In this document: piece by piece, positions 10,873 through 21,560 of the stretch
How the letters are laid out: each line of letters begins with the position of its first letter
Numbering within the stretch: position 1 is the first letter of the stretch
Source of the DNA: Loxodes magnus
Lineage: Eukaryota > Ciliophora > Karyorelictea > Loxodida > Loxodidae
Direction: 5' to 3'
DNA: 64,000 nt
Assembly (NCBI GenBank): GCA_946699065.1
Contig: CAMPDV010007803.1
Coordinates: forward strand, 1-64,000
The notes under the pieces: model-generated
Seen by the model: only the letters and a program-made list of their open reading frames with translations
Database searches by the model: none
What the model was told of the DNA's origin: nothing
Position numbers and translations under genes: made by a program

Positions 10873-13089
10873 TCATATTCTCACTAGCCACTGTGTTCTC
10901 AAAACTACAGTTAACTATTTGCGTTATGGAGCTTTGTTGCAACTCATTCTAACTCCACTCCTACTTTATTTAAACTCTAAACTTACCTTCTTTTATACTT
11001 GATTAGCTTATATATTTCTAAGTATACCTGATATATTTCACTTTCTTATTACTTTTTCCTATCCACCTGATATTATGTTTTTGTTGTCTTTACTAAGAGT
11101 CACTGTATAAATTTCTCCCTCGTGACCTATTAACGTTACTAGATTCTCGCCTGTTTAGAAATTCCATATTCTTATTGTACTTTCTCATGAGCCAGATATT
11201 ATAAATTTATCTTCATTTGTTATTGCTAAACTTCTCACTGCATTTGTATGACCTTCTAATGTTCTTAAGCATTGTCCAGTTAATAAATCCCATACTTTTA
11301 TTGATTTGTCACCACTTCCTGATATTATGTATTTATTATCCAGTGCTAAAATTACTGATCCAATTCAGCGAGAATGTCCAAAAAGAGTTCGAATACACCT
11401 TCCTGTTGAGAATTCCCAGATTTTTATTGTCTTATCGTCACTTCCCGATATAATTTACTCCATATCACTCGTCACAACTACCGAATTAACATAACTCATA
11501 TGCCCCTTCAAAGTATCCTTACAAGTTGCTGCTTAAAAATCTCATATCTTTATAGTTTCATCTAAACTTCCTGAAACGATTCAATTCTGGTCGCTCGTTA
11601 CAGCTACCGAATATACGTAGCCCGTATGTCCCATTAAAGTATTCTTACAAGCAGTTGTTTAGAAATCTCATATCTTTATTGTCTTATCGTCACTTCCCGA
11701 TACAATTCACTTCTGGTCCCTTGTTACCACTACTGATCAAACTACACTCGTATGTCCAGTCAAAGTGCTCTTACATGTCCCATTCAGCAAATTCCATATC
11801 TTTATAGTTTTATCAGAACTCCCTGATATGATTCATTTCATGTCTCTTGTTACCGCTAGAGAATTAACTTAATGCGTGTCCGTCAAAATATTATATGGTT
11901 CAGGCAAGTCTAATTCAGCATTAATTAAGTTAGCTTCATCTAAATTGCAATTGATTAGTTGTGCATTTCTTAGATTGACTTCTTAAAGATTTGCACCTTT
12001 TAAATTACAATCTTCAAAAATTATGTTGCTCAAGTCTGCACCTCTGATTGTTACTCCCTTAAAATTCTTTTAATTAAAATAAGGATTCAAATTTTTCAAT
12101 ATCGTAATTGCATTTGCTGAAGCTTGCTCTATATCTTTAAATGTTTTAGACAGCTGTATGACTTCATTCAACTTTTATATCAGACTTTAATTTGCATTTT
12201 ATTTGAACTGATTAATAATATCTTGGGAATTACATAAGTTAGATTTATTTAAAGGATTTTCTCTCACTCTTAAACCTGTCAATCCTTATTTTGAGAATTT
12301 TTCCACGAATTTAATAACGTTTTCGTTTGATACTGTTTAAAAATCATACTTATTTTTTAACTTTAAATATTCAGTTACTAAATTTGCTAAATCATGTGTT
12401 TCTAAAATCTTATTATCTTTTTTGACTTGAATGAATTTCATCGCGTTGTAACAGTTATCGACCATATACTCAGAGAATTGTTCTTCGTTTACTTCTTCAA
12501 TCTCATTATCGTTAAAATTTGATATCATTTACTTTGTTTGTTCATATTGATTCTATATTTATTTTAGTAACTTCACTCTTTAATCGTGCTGACTTCTATT
12601 TTCAGATTTTAATTATATGAGTTTCTGAAAACTTGTAATTGAATCTCTTAAATTAGTAATAATTATAGAGCTTTATTTTATGCTGCTTCATAACTGTCCA
12701 AAAATACTTTCAGTTTCTTTTTTGCAAACTTATTAGATGATATTACTGAAAAACTTTTATATAATTACTATAGTTTTTATTTATTTCATTTATTTCATCT
12801 AGTAAGTATTAAAGCATCTAGTAAAATATTAAAATCTTTCCTTTAACTTTGCTTCTTGTTGAAACTAAATAAGTTGCGTTTAGAAACTTTCTATAGTTTA
12901 GAAATCTAATAATTCTGGTATTTATCCTTTGAAAGCTTATCAATGTGTTCTACAAACAAACTAATTATCAAACTCTAATTCATTGGTAATACATTTTGTA
13001 CATATTACACATCCACAATGAAGGATTTTCGGAATTCTTTAAGCTGAGTCATAAGATTCTTTACAACGTTAACAGTTGTTTTAGTTCAT
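10873..13089 (-). CDS. RING finger / pentapeptide / seven-blade WD40 protein
   Basis: 738 codons in one uninterrupted frame from ATG 13089; the first of three clustered TGA codons (10873) is taken as the end. Residues 6-49 form a RING-type zinc site (C6-x2-C9, C25-x-C27-x2-C30-x2-C33, C46-x2-H49). A Gln-rich coiled-coil region follows to about residue 250. Next is a pentapeptide-repeat block of A(N/D)LxN type (GADLSN, GANLQE, EANLIN; window about 11920-12050). Seven WD40 repeats (about 11040-11920) then make one complete propeller. Trp of the WD motif is TGA in at least three blades and TGG in the others. Likely a cytosolic ubiquitin ligase or scaffold; the function is inferred from domains. 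The last 200 bp belong to the segmental duplication. Confidence 0.88.
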
Positions 13090-13358
13090 TTTTATTATAA
13101 ATTAAATAGATCCAAAAAAAATCTGTTTAATTACTCTCAAATATTTAAATTTAATTCCAAAATAAAAAAATGTTCTTCATTTATTACAATTTAATAATTA
13201 ATTTTTCTTTATTTATATTTAAATTATTTTATAAAAGATTTAGTATATTAAGACTCTCTGAATGTAATTTCTTATTTATTATATAAATAACTATTTTATT
13301 TATTTATTTACATTCTATTTAAGTTATTAAAATGTAGTAATCATTATTTTTATTTCAC

Positions 13359-14473
13359 TCATTTTTTAATATTATTTATCAATTATAAAAATTAAAATTT
13401 AATGCCTACATAAATTTCCTAAGATATAGTTCAATCATTTTTATTAATAGCAATTTGAATCAGATAAGTAAATCTTTTAACTTACTATAATAGTTTTATT
13501 ACATCAGGCATTATTTTCAATTTCTTTGAGACACATTTAATAATATCCATTTAATTGATTGGAGTTTTAGTGGATTTTCAACAACTTTCCCATCAGGCAT
13601 CAAAAGAATCCCAAGATTTAAATAAAGTTTTAAAGCTTTTGAAATCCAAGTGCTCTTCTTTTCTTTATCTTGATGATCTTTTTTTTTTGTGAGTGATTTT
13701 GGTTTTTTTTCATTAATGTTTACTAAATAAATTTAGCATAATTTATCTTTCTTGCTTTTTATTCTTGCCAAGTATATAACTTAAGTTTTCACTAAATTGC
13801 TCTTGCATTTCTAATAATTTTAAATTGTTTTTTCTGAATTTTTAGCGTTATTTATGAAGATATTCTTTTTAACTGTAATAAAGTTTTTCTCTCTAATCTT
13901 AGCATCTTAAGATTAATATTTTCAATTTGTATTTTATACTCTTTCTAATATTATTCTGTTTAATTCAGTATCTGTAATTTTTAACTAACTAGTTATAAAA
14001 CTTGATTATCAATTTCTCTTAGTTACGTGTTCAAAATTGAGAGATTGATTATTTTGACTTTGCAGTATATCCATAAAACCTTGATGTTTCTTTTTTACGA
14101 TTGTAGTCTCAAGAAGATTTCTTACTACTTATTGAGGAGTTCTTTTACTTTCTATGTCCTTCTTAAGACTCTTGGTATCTTCCTAGCTTCCTAGAGATCT
14201 AAGTTTATTTTAATAAGTATTCGAGGTTTATCTGCTCTACTGTATTGAATTTAATGACTTATTTGATAAGTTTTCTTAGATTAGTATTTCTATTGATTTG
14301 CTGGGTTTATTTTTCTTTTACATTCCTTACTAAAATTTTTCCTATAATCTTCTTGGTAAATAAAAGATGAGTCATTAGAATGAGAAGCAGTTTAATTATC
14401 TTAAATTGTATCTGAGTATCAGCTCTTCAGTTTCATCAAATTCTTTACCCAATATACTGCCCAGTTGGCACAT
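13359..14473 (-). CDS. unknown basic protein with one 17-nt intron
   Basis: ATG at 14473, TGA at 13359, 366 codons after removal of a 17-nt intron (13764-13780). The protein is Lys/Gln/Ser-rich with probable coiled coils and no domain I recognise. The C-terminal section (NKNDWTISQEIY, with W as TGA) has balanced composition. The N-terminal half has long charged helices (TKSLKKDIESKRTPQ). Head-to-head with the + strand gag-like ORF at 14549: only 75 bp separate the two start codons, so they may share a promoter. It could be a host gene or an accessory ORF of the adjacent retroelement. Confidence 0.6.
13764..13780 (-). other. candidate 17-nt intron
   Basis: On the minus strand GTTATATACTTGGCAAG, 17 nt, GT...AG. 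Removing it restores a single frame of 366 codons from ATG 14473 to TGA 13359; without it the length is not a multiple of three. Confidence 0.6.
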
Positions 14474-14548
14474 AAGGACTGAAGAAAGAAATTAAAATAT
14501 TAGATCTATTTTTTAAGCAATAGATAAGTGTTACCCCATTATAAAAAA

Positions 14549-15328
14549 ATGGAATAATAGGTCCGTCTTTCAAAAAACTAAATAAGGAAAACAAGAAAGC
14601 AAGCGACGAAAGAGGAACTAAAAAAATAAAGACAATAATAAGAATCTAGCTCTTCACCTGAAGGAAAAATAATGATAGATCCAGTTGAGTCAGTTAATCC
14701 ACAAATTTAGAGTAACAACTTTCTTCAAGAATAAATTGAAAAAATGAAAGTAATGATCACTAAATAAGATGAAATGATATTCAATTACGGAGATTGAATT
14801 CGAGAACTTATGGATTGCATCGAAGATTAAAACAACTAATTAAAAATATTGAGAAGCTAGCTAATAAAAAGTAGTTTAATTACAGAATAATAATTATGAG
14901 AAATGTCATAATCAAATTTTAAATAATCTCAATGCATTATTATAGAAGAAACTCCAACCAAATTTTAGAATACAGAACAAAATAAACTTAGTTAAGAATA
15001 GGCAAGCACGAATTTAACTAAAAGAATTGAACAACTGGAAAATAAAATATTTAAAAAGAAAAACACTGAAAAATAAATAAAAAATTGTTGGTATTGCTAC
15101 TCACGTAATCACTTATTAAGACACTGCAAAGAATGAAAGAATTTACAGATAAGAGAAGAGCAGAAAACACGAAGGGCTTTAAATAAACTATGGATTACTG
15201 AAAATGGAGTTTACAGACAAAAACTTTGAATAGGCAACAAAGAAAATTAACAGTGGTAATCATCCACTTACAAAAAAGGTCAGGAAGACTTACCACGTAA
15301 AAAAATCGAATTGCAGGTACCTGGTTGA
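14549..15328 (+). CDS. gag-like CCHC zinc-knuckle protein
   Basis: About 259 codons from ATG 14549 to TGA 15326 (the end could be further downstream). The N-terminus is basic, followed by coiled-coil stretches (EKMKVMITKQDE, KRIEQLENKIF). A perfect retroviral-type zinc knuckle C-x2-C-x4-H-x4-C (CWYCYSRNHLLRHC, about 15092-15133) follows, then a basic tail. This order is typical of retrotransposon gag/ORF1 nucleic-acid chaperones. TAA/TAG as Gln and TGA as Trp occur throughout. No reverse transcriptase lies directly downstream, so this is an orphan ORF1 of a LINE or LTR-type element, or a domesticated copy. Confidence 0.72.
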
Positions 15329-15903
15329 AAGCCCAGGAATAGCAAACTTTTATTTAACACTAAGTTTGTTTATTATTATTATTATTATTTTTAAGCAATA
15401 ATATTATTAAATATGCATTTCATAATAATTTTACATTTAAGAAATAAACAAAATATTAAATGCATCGATAAGGACAATTTGAGCAAAATCTTTCGCAAAA
15501 TCTTTCGCAAAATCTGCGTTGGATTGCAGAGCTGATGGTGGCTTGGCATTACCTACAGATTAAGCGGAAAAGATAAATCCCCAAGCATTACTCTTACGAG
15601 AACCTTTTATACTATTGTTCTTGATGACTTCCAAAATAAAGAAATTTAATTTAAACATAATATATAGCAAATAAAATTAAATATCAAGACTTTAATAAAT
15701 CTATTTTTATGCAATTTATAATTAAATTTTATTAAATACTCTTTTATTTAGTTTTTTTTCTCTTTCTTAATCGTTAGAATCATTCAGGAAAATTAGAGGA
15801 AATATAAAATATTTTTTGAAAATAGGTTGTGCAAAAATCCTCATTTAAAGACTTTTTGTAAAATTGTAGATAAATAATTAATTAAGCTAATATATTGATT
15901 TGA
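15329..15903. repeat. AT-rich spacer with a short GC-elevated repeat (15475-15615)
   Basis: The segment 15475-15615 resembles 35150-35290: both have TTGGxTTGCAGAG-like, CTTGGCATT(A/G)CC and GAGAACTTTTATA-like strings in the same order, with much divergence between them. It is probably an old dispersed repeat or a non-coding RNA pseudogene family. It contains a direct triplication of TCTTTCGCAAAA at 15490-15520. Nothing else was recognised here. Confidence 0.45.
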
Positions 15904-17783
15904 TCACACAGATGAAATAGCAATTAAATCATCTAAATTGAAGTTAATCTGATTTTCTATTAAGAATTTCTTGTCTATTAATTAAATTCTCTTATACTTT
16001 TCTAATATCTATTCCATTTTATTTATTTACATTTTTGTTCCGAAAACATTTAAATGTTTCAAACTTCTGTAAATAGAATAATAGTTTCCTTTATTATCTT
16101 GAAGTGGAAAAGCTTCTATTGTTATGTTTTTATTTTCTCTTAAATCTAGTTTTTTTAAGTTGCTACAATGAATAACGATTTATTTCACATTTTTGTCTTT
16201 CAGATCAAAAGATTGAAGATTTAACTCTTTAAGTCTTTCTAACTAAATCAGTTCTTATATAAAATCTTCATCTAGATCCGAATAAAATATAAACTAGATT
16301 TTTTCTAAAAATGTGCAGTTTTATTTAATATTTTTTATCACTTCTACATGGAAATTTTTGATATGAGTAATTGAAATCTTTCTTAGGTTCTTACATTCTT
16401 TAAAAATGTGTTGAAAAGCTTAATTACTTATCTAATTAATTAAACCAAAAGAAATTGATTAGTAGTTTTATCCATACGTACCTATTTACTAAATTACTTC
16501 ACTTTATATCTACGTTAGTCATCTTAAATGCAGTTCTTTCAAATTGGAGGTATTTTATAGCAAAAGCAATAAGTTGTTATCACTAAAGTTCTAACAGAAA
16601 TCTATTTCTATATATTAAAGATTATTATTTATTTTAGAGAAAAGATCTTTAAATGCTTAGGTAGTAATACATTATGCGTTTTTAATTGTTAAATGCTTTA
16701 AATTATATTTTTGTATCTTTTGCATAGTCTAATCAGTTGTTGAATTAGCCTTTAGCAATTTGATTGTTTTCAAGTTAGGACAAAAGTCTAAAATCTATTC
16801 TATTTACTCGTTATCGTTAATTTTAATTTCTTCTAATAATTTTCCTTTTTCTTGCAAATAAGTTTCTATACACTCGTATTTGGCTATTCATCACACTTAA
16901 TCTTGTTAGATTTATTTAAGAGCAAAAATCTACCAGAAATTTAGCAACATAATCACTAGAATTTTAGAAATTTAGTTCTAGATCTTATAAATGAACTAGC
17001 TACTAAATAAATTCTAAATTCTTTTCTTTTAATTAATTTATACTAAGAGTTAAAACTCTTAAGTTCACACAATATTTCATATTACATAAGCTTAATTATT
17101 TTGTTATTAGCCCTGTTATTTATATTTCCTATAGTTCCATAAGGTTATTTTTCTTTTATTTTACTAAATATTTATTAAGTATACAAGTGTCTATAAAATC
17201 TAGTATTTAGTTACTTAGACTAATTTAAAAGTTTTACGTGTCAATGATTATACTTTTCACTTCTTATTTTATAAATTTATTTAAAGTTCAAATCAGTTTA
17301 TTTTGGACATAATCGCTATCAGAACTATACTGTCTTATTTTTAGTGCTCCAAATTTATAGCTAAACTAGTTAAAATATTTATTAACTTGCTGCATTAAAG
17401 AAATATCTCTATTTCCTAAAAAACTAAATACTTGCTATAAAATATATACTTTATTTCAAATTGTTTATATCATTCTTTTAGATTTTTTATTTGCTTAATG
17501 TTCCACTTTTATTTCTAATTCTATATCGTTTTAAATTCTTTATCTCTTCAAAGGGAATAATTAAGTTTAACTTTTTTCGAAAACTATCAACTTTTCTTTT
17601 GTTTCTGTTAAAGAAGCATCTTTTTTCTCTTAAATCTATTTCTAAGAACTTTAATTAATTGTTGCCTTTTATCTCAATTTCTTCTTCTTAGATTTGCTTT
17701 TATTTTTTAAAATTTAGTTTAGCTAATTTGTTAAAGCTCTATCTTAATAACCTTCTATCTCTTTTATCTTTCTTACTTTCCAT
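15904..17783 (-). CDS. F-box / leucine-rich-repeat protein (AMN1-like)
   Basis: ATG 17783, TGA 15904. An N-terminal basic region is followed by an F-box-like helix pair (IFSFLGNRDISLMQQVNKYF, about 17370-17450). About ten irregular leucine-rich repeats follow (LKTIKLLKAN, LKELHLR, LKELNLQSFDL, LKKLDLREN, LKHLNVFG). This is the build of an SCF ubiquitin-ligase substrate adaptor. Two frame changes are explained by short introns: 17431-17449 (19 nt, GT...AG) and 16873-16894 (22 nt, or a 13-nt alternative). With them the gene has 613 codons. Family membership is inferred from LRR spacing; the substrate is unknown. Confidence 0.75.
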
Positions 17784-18204
17784 AGATATATTTATAAAAA
17801 ATGATAAAATAAAAAGAATTGTTTGTTTTTATTTAAATTAAGCCTTTTGATATCTATTTATATTTTAATCTTAACTTAATTTTTATTTCTATTTAAGAAA
17901 ATTAGAATTATAGTTACTGAAATTAATTATTTAAAGCTTTTACTTTAAATTATATTATTTGGATATAAAATTACCTTTTATATTAATTAAGCTATTTTAT
18001 ATCTTATAATTGAAGCTTATAATTATTATAAGTGTCTTACTTTAATTTAAAGTGATTAAAGGATAAAATATACTATCAATTATTTAATTTTTAATACTTT
18101 TATTATTATTTCAATAAAGCAATACATTTTAGCTAAACTTTCAAATTCCTATCTTTTAATTATTACCAATACTTATAACAAACAATATTCAAATTTCTTA
18201 ACTT
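17784..18204. other. AT-rich intergenic stretch
   Basis: Promoter side of the F-box/LRR gene. Very AT-rich; no gene or repeat recognised. Confidence 0.5.
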
Positions 18205-18428
18205 ATTATTATCAAATGCATGTCCGCCGCCTAACAAAAACTACTAGGTAATCTGGTCCAGTGTATACTGCACTGCGAGTAATCTCGCACTAGATCCCAC
18301 CACGGGGAAGGGTGGATAAGCTCCGTTGAGATATGCCTAACTTACCCCGAAGGTTCTCTTTAGCAGTATGAAAGTTTGACTGACGGGCCTTCTAATTAAT
18401 GACTTAGTAACTAATTCTTATTTGGACC
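18205..18428. ncRNA. GC-rich hairpin island, candidate structured RNA
   Basis: An isolated island with far higher G+C than its flanks. On the + strand it holds three consecutive short hairpins: CAGT/ACTG around 18262-18273, TGCGAG/CTCGCA with a TAAT loop around 18276-18291, and CCCACC/GGGTGG around 18296-18316. A T5 run (pol III-like terminator) follows on the minus strand (AAAAA at about 18236-18240). Part of the minus strand (GTGGTGGGATC, then a hairpin and CACTGG) recalls the 3' half of 7SL SRP RNA, but the SRP54-binding loop is not found, so I do not assign it. It may also be the body of a retroposed RNA. Confidence 0.4.
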
Positions 18429-18486
18429 TTATTCAAGAAGACTGAAACATTTGACTCAAGATTTAAGAATAATTTTTAATAAGAAG

Positions 18487-18632
18487 ATTCCCCATTTTGA
18501 GAAGCTGACATGACTCATTGGACTTCTAGAACTTTAACAAGAAACATGAGAATATTTTTCTTAATATTAAGTATTAATATTGAAAGAACTTCGTGCCAAT
18601 AAGGTTCTACGCGCTCTATAATAATTTTTATT
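18487..18632. mobile_element. MITE-like element, about 145 bp
   Basis: Homologous over its whole length to 24400-24548. The right end, read on the minus strand, carries the family terminal motif TATAGAGCGCGTAG...CC..ATTGGC. The left end, read on the plus strand, carries a diverged version containing ACTCATTGGAC. The ends are therefore imperfect terminal inverted repeats. It has no coding capacity. Confidence 0.65.
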
Positions 18633-18959
18633 GATTTTATTATAAACTTTAGATTTCTAATTTGGATTTCTTTTATTTTTTGAGTAAGTAACTTTTTGTA
18701 AATTTTAAGAACAAAACTTTTGTTAAAGATACAAATTTTTAATAAAAATCTCCTATAATCTGTTATAAATGATTTGCAAATATTTTAGAAGAAGAAATTA
18801 ATTTAATAAAAATGTTATTGAAATGAAGTTACTGACAGAAATCAATTACTTCATTTTAATTATGTTTATTAAGTTCAAGCATCGTTCTTTTCATCTTTCA
18901 ACTCGCCTCTGTTGCTTCTTGCAATTTCTTGTTGTTCTTCTTTAGATTCCAATTATTTA

Positions 18960-20580
18960 TTTCATTTTTTCCTACAATTTTTATTATTTTTTAGTAAATT
19001 AATGTGAACAATTTTTATTTGAAGGTCTACATAAATTTATTTTTGAGAAGTGAAATGTTAGTTTATAAAGAGTTTATCATAATTTATTATTTTTTCCAAG
19101 TTTTCTCCAGCAAATTTATCAGAAACATTTCTAAGGGAATCCAAATAGTAGATACATTCAAAAATATGTTTAATGAATCTTTTCTTCCGCGTAGACATAG
19201 CACATTTACATGACATAATGACGTTTATATTGAAAATTACAAGATTAGGTGCTAAATTTAAAGAATGAAATTATTTCTTTCCTGTATTCCTTGTTAAGTT
19301 TAGTATAATTTATTGGAGGAAATTTCTGAAATCCTTCAAGTTGCTCTCTGAATATATATGCAATGGGCATGTCTCTATAGTGTTGAGTTGCTTCTTAATA
19401 AAATTTGTTTCTTATTATATCTTCGATACATTTATCAATAGAAAGTTAGTTAGAAAACATAATTTTATCCTACTTATTAATTCCATAGAACTGAAACATC
19501 TTTTTTACTTACTAAAAGTACTAAAATTTTTACTTACAATTGCATTCAAAGAGTTTTCCTATATCGGATTCTGAATAAGTCCTAGTTTCTTTCCATATTA
19601 TAAAGTAGAATCGGAAAAAGCGTTAATTCATTATATGCTCAAAGGTAGTAAATTAAGGTCTATCTAGCTCCCACCGTATTCAGCCATAGATAATGCAAAC
19701 AAGAAACAGAGCATTTTGAAGTGTTAGGGAGTAACATTCTTGTATCTACTGAGAGTATAGATTTATTTCTTTACCGATTTAAAATAATTTTAAGTCTTTT
19801 ATTTACAATGGTTGATAAAATTTCCATTTTCTTGTATTAAAATTCCAAGGTAAGTCATTTGGTTCTTCTATTTATTACGTTAGCCTTCCAGTTTCAAATC
19901 AATTCAATTAATTTAGCTCTTCTTTTTTTAATAAATTGGATCACTTCACATTTACTAGTGTTTAATTACAAAAATCCATTGAAAATTCTGTTGCATTAAT
20001 CTTGGAAGTTACATCCTTTAAGCATGACAAGACAGGGCTATAAGGTTATCTCATGTTCTGTATATGAAGTTCATATTGTGCAGACTAATCCTAGTTGTGA
20101 GTTTCTTTCCTGCTAATATCTGATTACTATATCATAATATTGAAATAAAAATTCTGAATCATGTTAACTCTTTTTCATAACTCCATTGTTGTGATGAAGT
20201 CTGCAAGTAGTTTACCTATCAATGAAAAAAGAGGAATTCAGGTTATTATAGAAAGACCCTAGTACCAGTATCAGATCCAACGGAAGTTTTAAAATCCTTT
20301 AATGTTGAAAAAGTGTCCTTCTCTCAATGCTGTAAAACATCTTTTCTACATAAATAAGAGTGGAAAGCATTTGAGCCTTTCTCTTCACTCTAATAGAGGT
20401 ATTAAACTTTTATGAAATTCTTATAGTTTTATTATATTATTGATAAAGTAGTTCATTGTTAATTACATCTCTTCTCCAGCATATTTTATGAAGTCATCCT
20501 TTATTCCATCTAGCCCAGCTGCCTTGCCGTTTGGAATATGCTCAATGATTTCTTGAACTTCTTAAAATTGTAAAAATAAA
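18960..20580 (-). pseudogene. LINE reverse transcriptase relic (RT-1)
   Basis: Minus-strand translation gives a non-LTR reverse-transcriptase block: NGKAAGLDGI (about 20510-20545), then VEKMF, LGSFYNNL, NNGVM, TYLGILI, AEYGG and a C-terminal zinc motif C-x-C-x11-H-x3-C. It is dead. The motif A Asp is Tyr (LIYVEKMF instead of LIDVEKMF in RT-2). The motif C WADD is replaced by WDN. The segment between the NGKAAG and VEKMF blocks is deleted, and several frame changes are needed to follow the homology. It belongs to the same family as RT-2 next door, in the same orientation. Confidence 0.8.
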
Positions 20581-20678
20581 AAATTTTATAAGTGAGATGG
20601 TAATTGATAAGTTAAGGATCTTAATAAACGAGATTTATTTATTTTAATTAATAAATCAAAATATTTCACAAGAAGCTA

Positions 20679-20878
20679 ATGACAAGAAGACTTGATATTC
20701 TAGAAATGGAGAAAGCAAAAAAGGAAGAAGGAGTAATTAAAGATAAACGATGAGATAAAGACAAAATTAAGCAAGCGTTTAAAAACATTTTTATAGTCTA
20801 TAATTGAAGGAAGCAATTCTTGCAATTAAAGACGTCAAAAAACTCCTTTAGTTACAATTTAGGTGAATTAAATTAATG
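20679..20878 (+). CDS. short charged ORF, unknown
   Basis: From ATG 20679, about 65 codons with balanced, Lys/Glu-rich composition (MTRRLDILEMEKAKKEEG). A YNWRKQFLQLK stretch resembles NWRKQFQQWK in the minus-strand acidic ORF at 21.2-21.5 kb, which hints at a common origin. The end is uncertain and no domain was recognised. Confidence 0.3.
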
Positions 20879-20879
20879 T

Positions 20880-21230
20880 TGATTTAAGTATTTTTGAATA
20901 TAATAACATAAGATAAATAATATAATTATCTTAATCTCTATTATTATAATTGATACTAAATTTGTATTTAGTAGAATATATATAATATAAGATACTAAAA
21001 TATCATTTCTTTCATTTATTGCTATTATCATAATATATAATAATTTAATATAGCAATTATAATTAAACTTTATATTAGGTTAAAAATATTAAATAAGTCA
21101 TATTATTTAACTTACTAATTTTTTAATTAAGTATATAAAAGCTTACTTGTATAAAATTAAATTATTCCATTAAAATATAAATTTACCTCTAAGTAAATGT
21201 TTTATCATTTAAATTTAACTAAAACAATCT
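20880..21230. other. AT-rich spacer
   Basis: Very AT-rich with no gene or repeat recognised; it separates the two LINE relics. Confidence 0.5.
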
Positions 21231-21245
21231 TGTGACATCTTTTCA

Positions 21246-21560
21246 TTGTTGGAATTACTTCCTTCAATTCAAGATGTTATAGATTTATTTAAATGTTTTT
21301 CACTTCTTCACACTTTCGTTTTCATCATCTTCTTCATCAGTTTATTCCTTCTATTCTTCCTTTTACTCTTCTTGTTCATCTTCCTCCTTTTTATCTTCCT
21401 CATTCTCTTCATCTTTTTCTTGGTCTTTCACTTCTTCTCCTTAGTTGCAGAATTTTCTTATCAATCATCTTTTTCCAGTTCAAATAATTCTAATCTCCTT
21501 TTAATCAACATCCTACGAAAAATTTGTATTTTCAGATCAATCTAATTTGTTTTTTGGAAA
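21246..21560 (-). CDS. acidic tail-like coding segment, unknown
   Basis: On the minus strand a run dominated by Glu/Asp (KDEENEEDKKEEDEQEE) is followed by a short basic segment with NWRKQF. The + strand translation of the same DNA is an all-Phe/Leu artefact. It may be the C-terminal tail or a downstream exon of the RT-2 element, since it follows it directly in the same orientation. Confidence 0.35.

Larger units (their letters stand above)
6078..11075 (+). repeat. segmental duplication, copy A (with three insertions)
   Basis: Closely matches 37521-40449 in the same orientation. It starts around the AAGAAGAGTTTTTCAACATC string (6110 / 37553) and stops at GATATTA (11075 / 40449), inside the last WD40 blade of the 10873-13089 gene. 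Copy A is longer because of three insertions (6650-6958, 8131-9004, 9347-10207) that are absent from copy B. Outside the insertions the copies differ only by scattered substitutions and short indels. The left part (about 6350-6640) has decayed coiled-coil-like coding sequence in both copies. Confidence 0.93.

Noticed and set aside
18205-18428. SRP (7SL) RNA on the minus strand
   Set aside because: Partial resemblance of the 3' side only; the SRP54-binding loop and a 5' Alu strand pairing with the 3' end were not found. Kept as an unassigned RNA candidate.
18588-18625. Similarity of the MITE terminus (GCCAATGAGGT in copies) to the U4 snRNA 5' stem-loop
   Set aside because: Only about 11 bases agree; the flanking stems and the Sm site are absent and the motif is a terminal inverted repeat.
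21246-21545. Phe/Leu-rich membrane protein on the + strand
   Set aside because: It is the complement of a Glu/Asp-rich minus-strand coding run; the + reading is a composition artefact.
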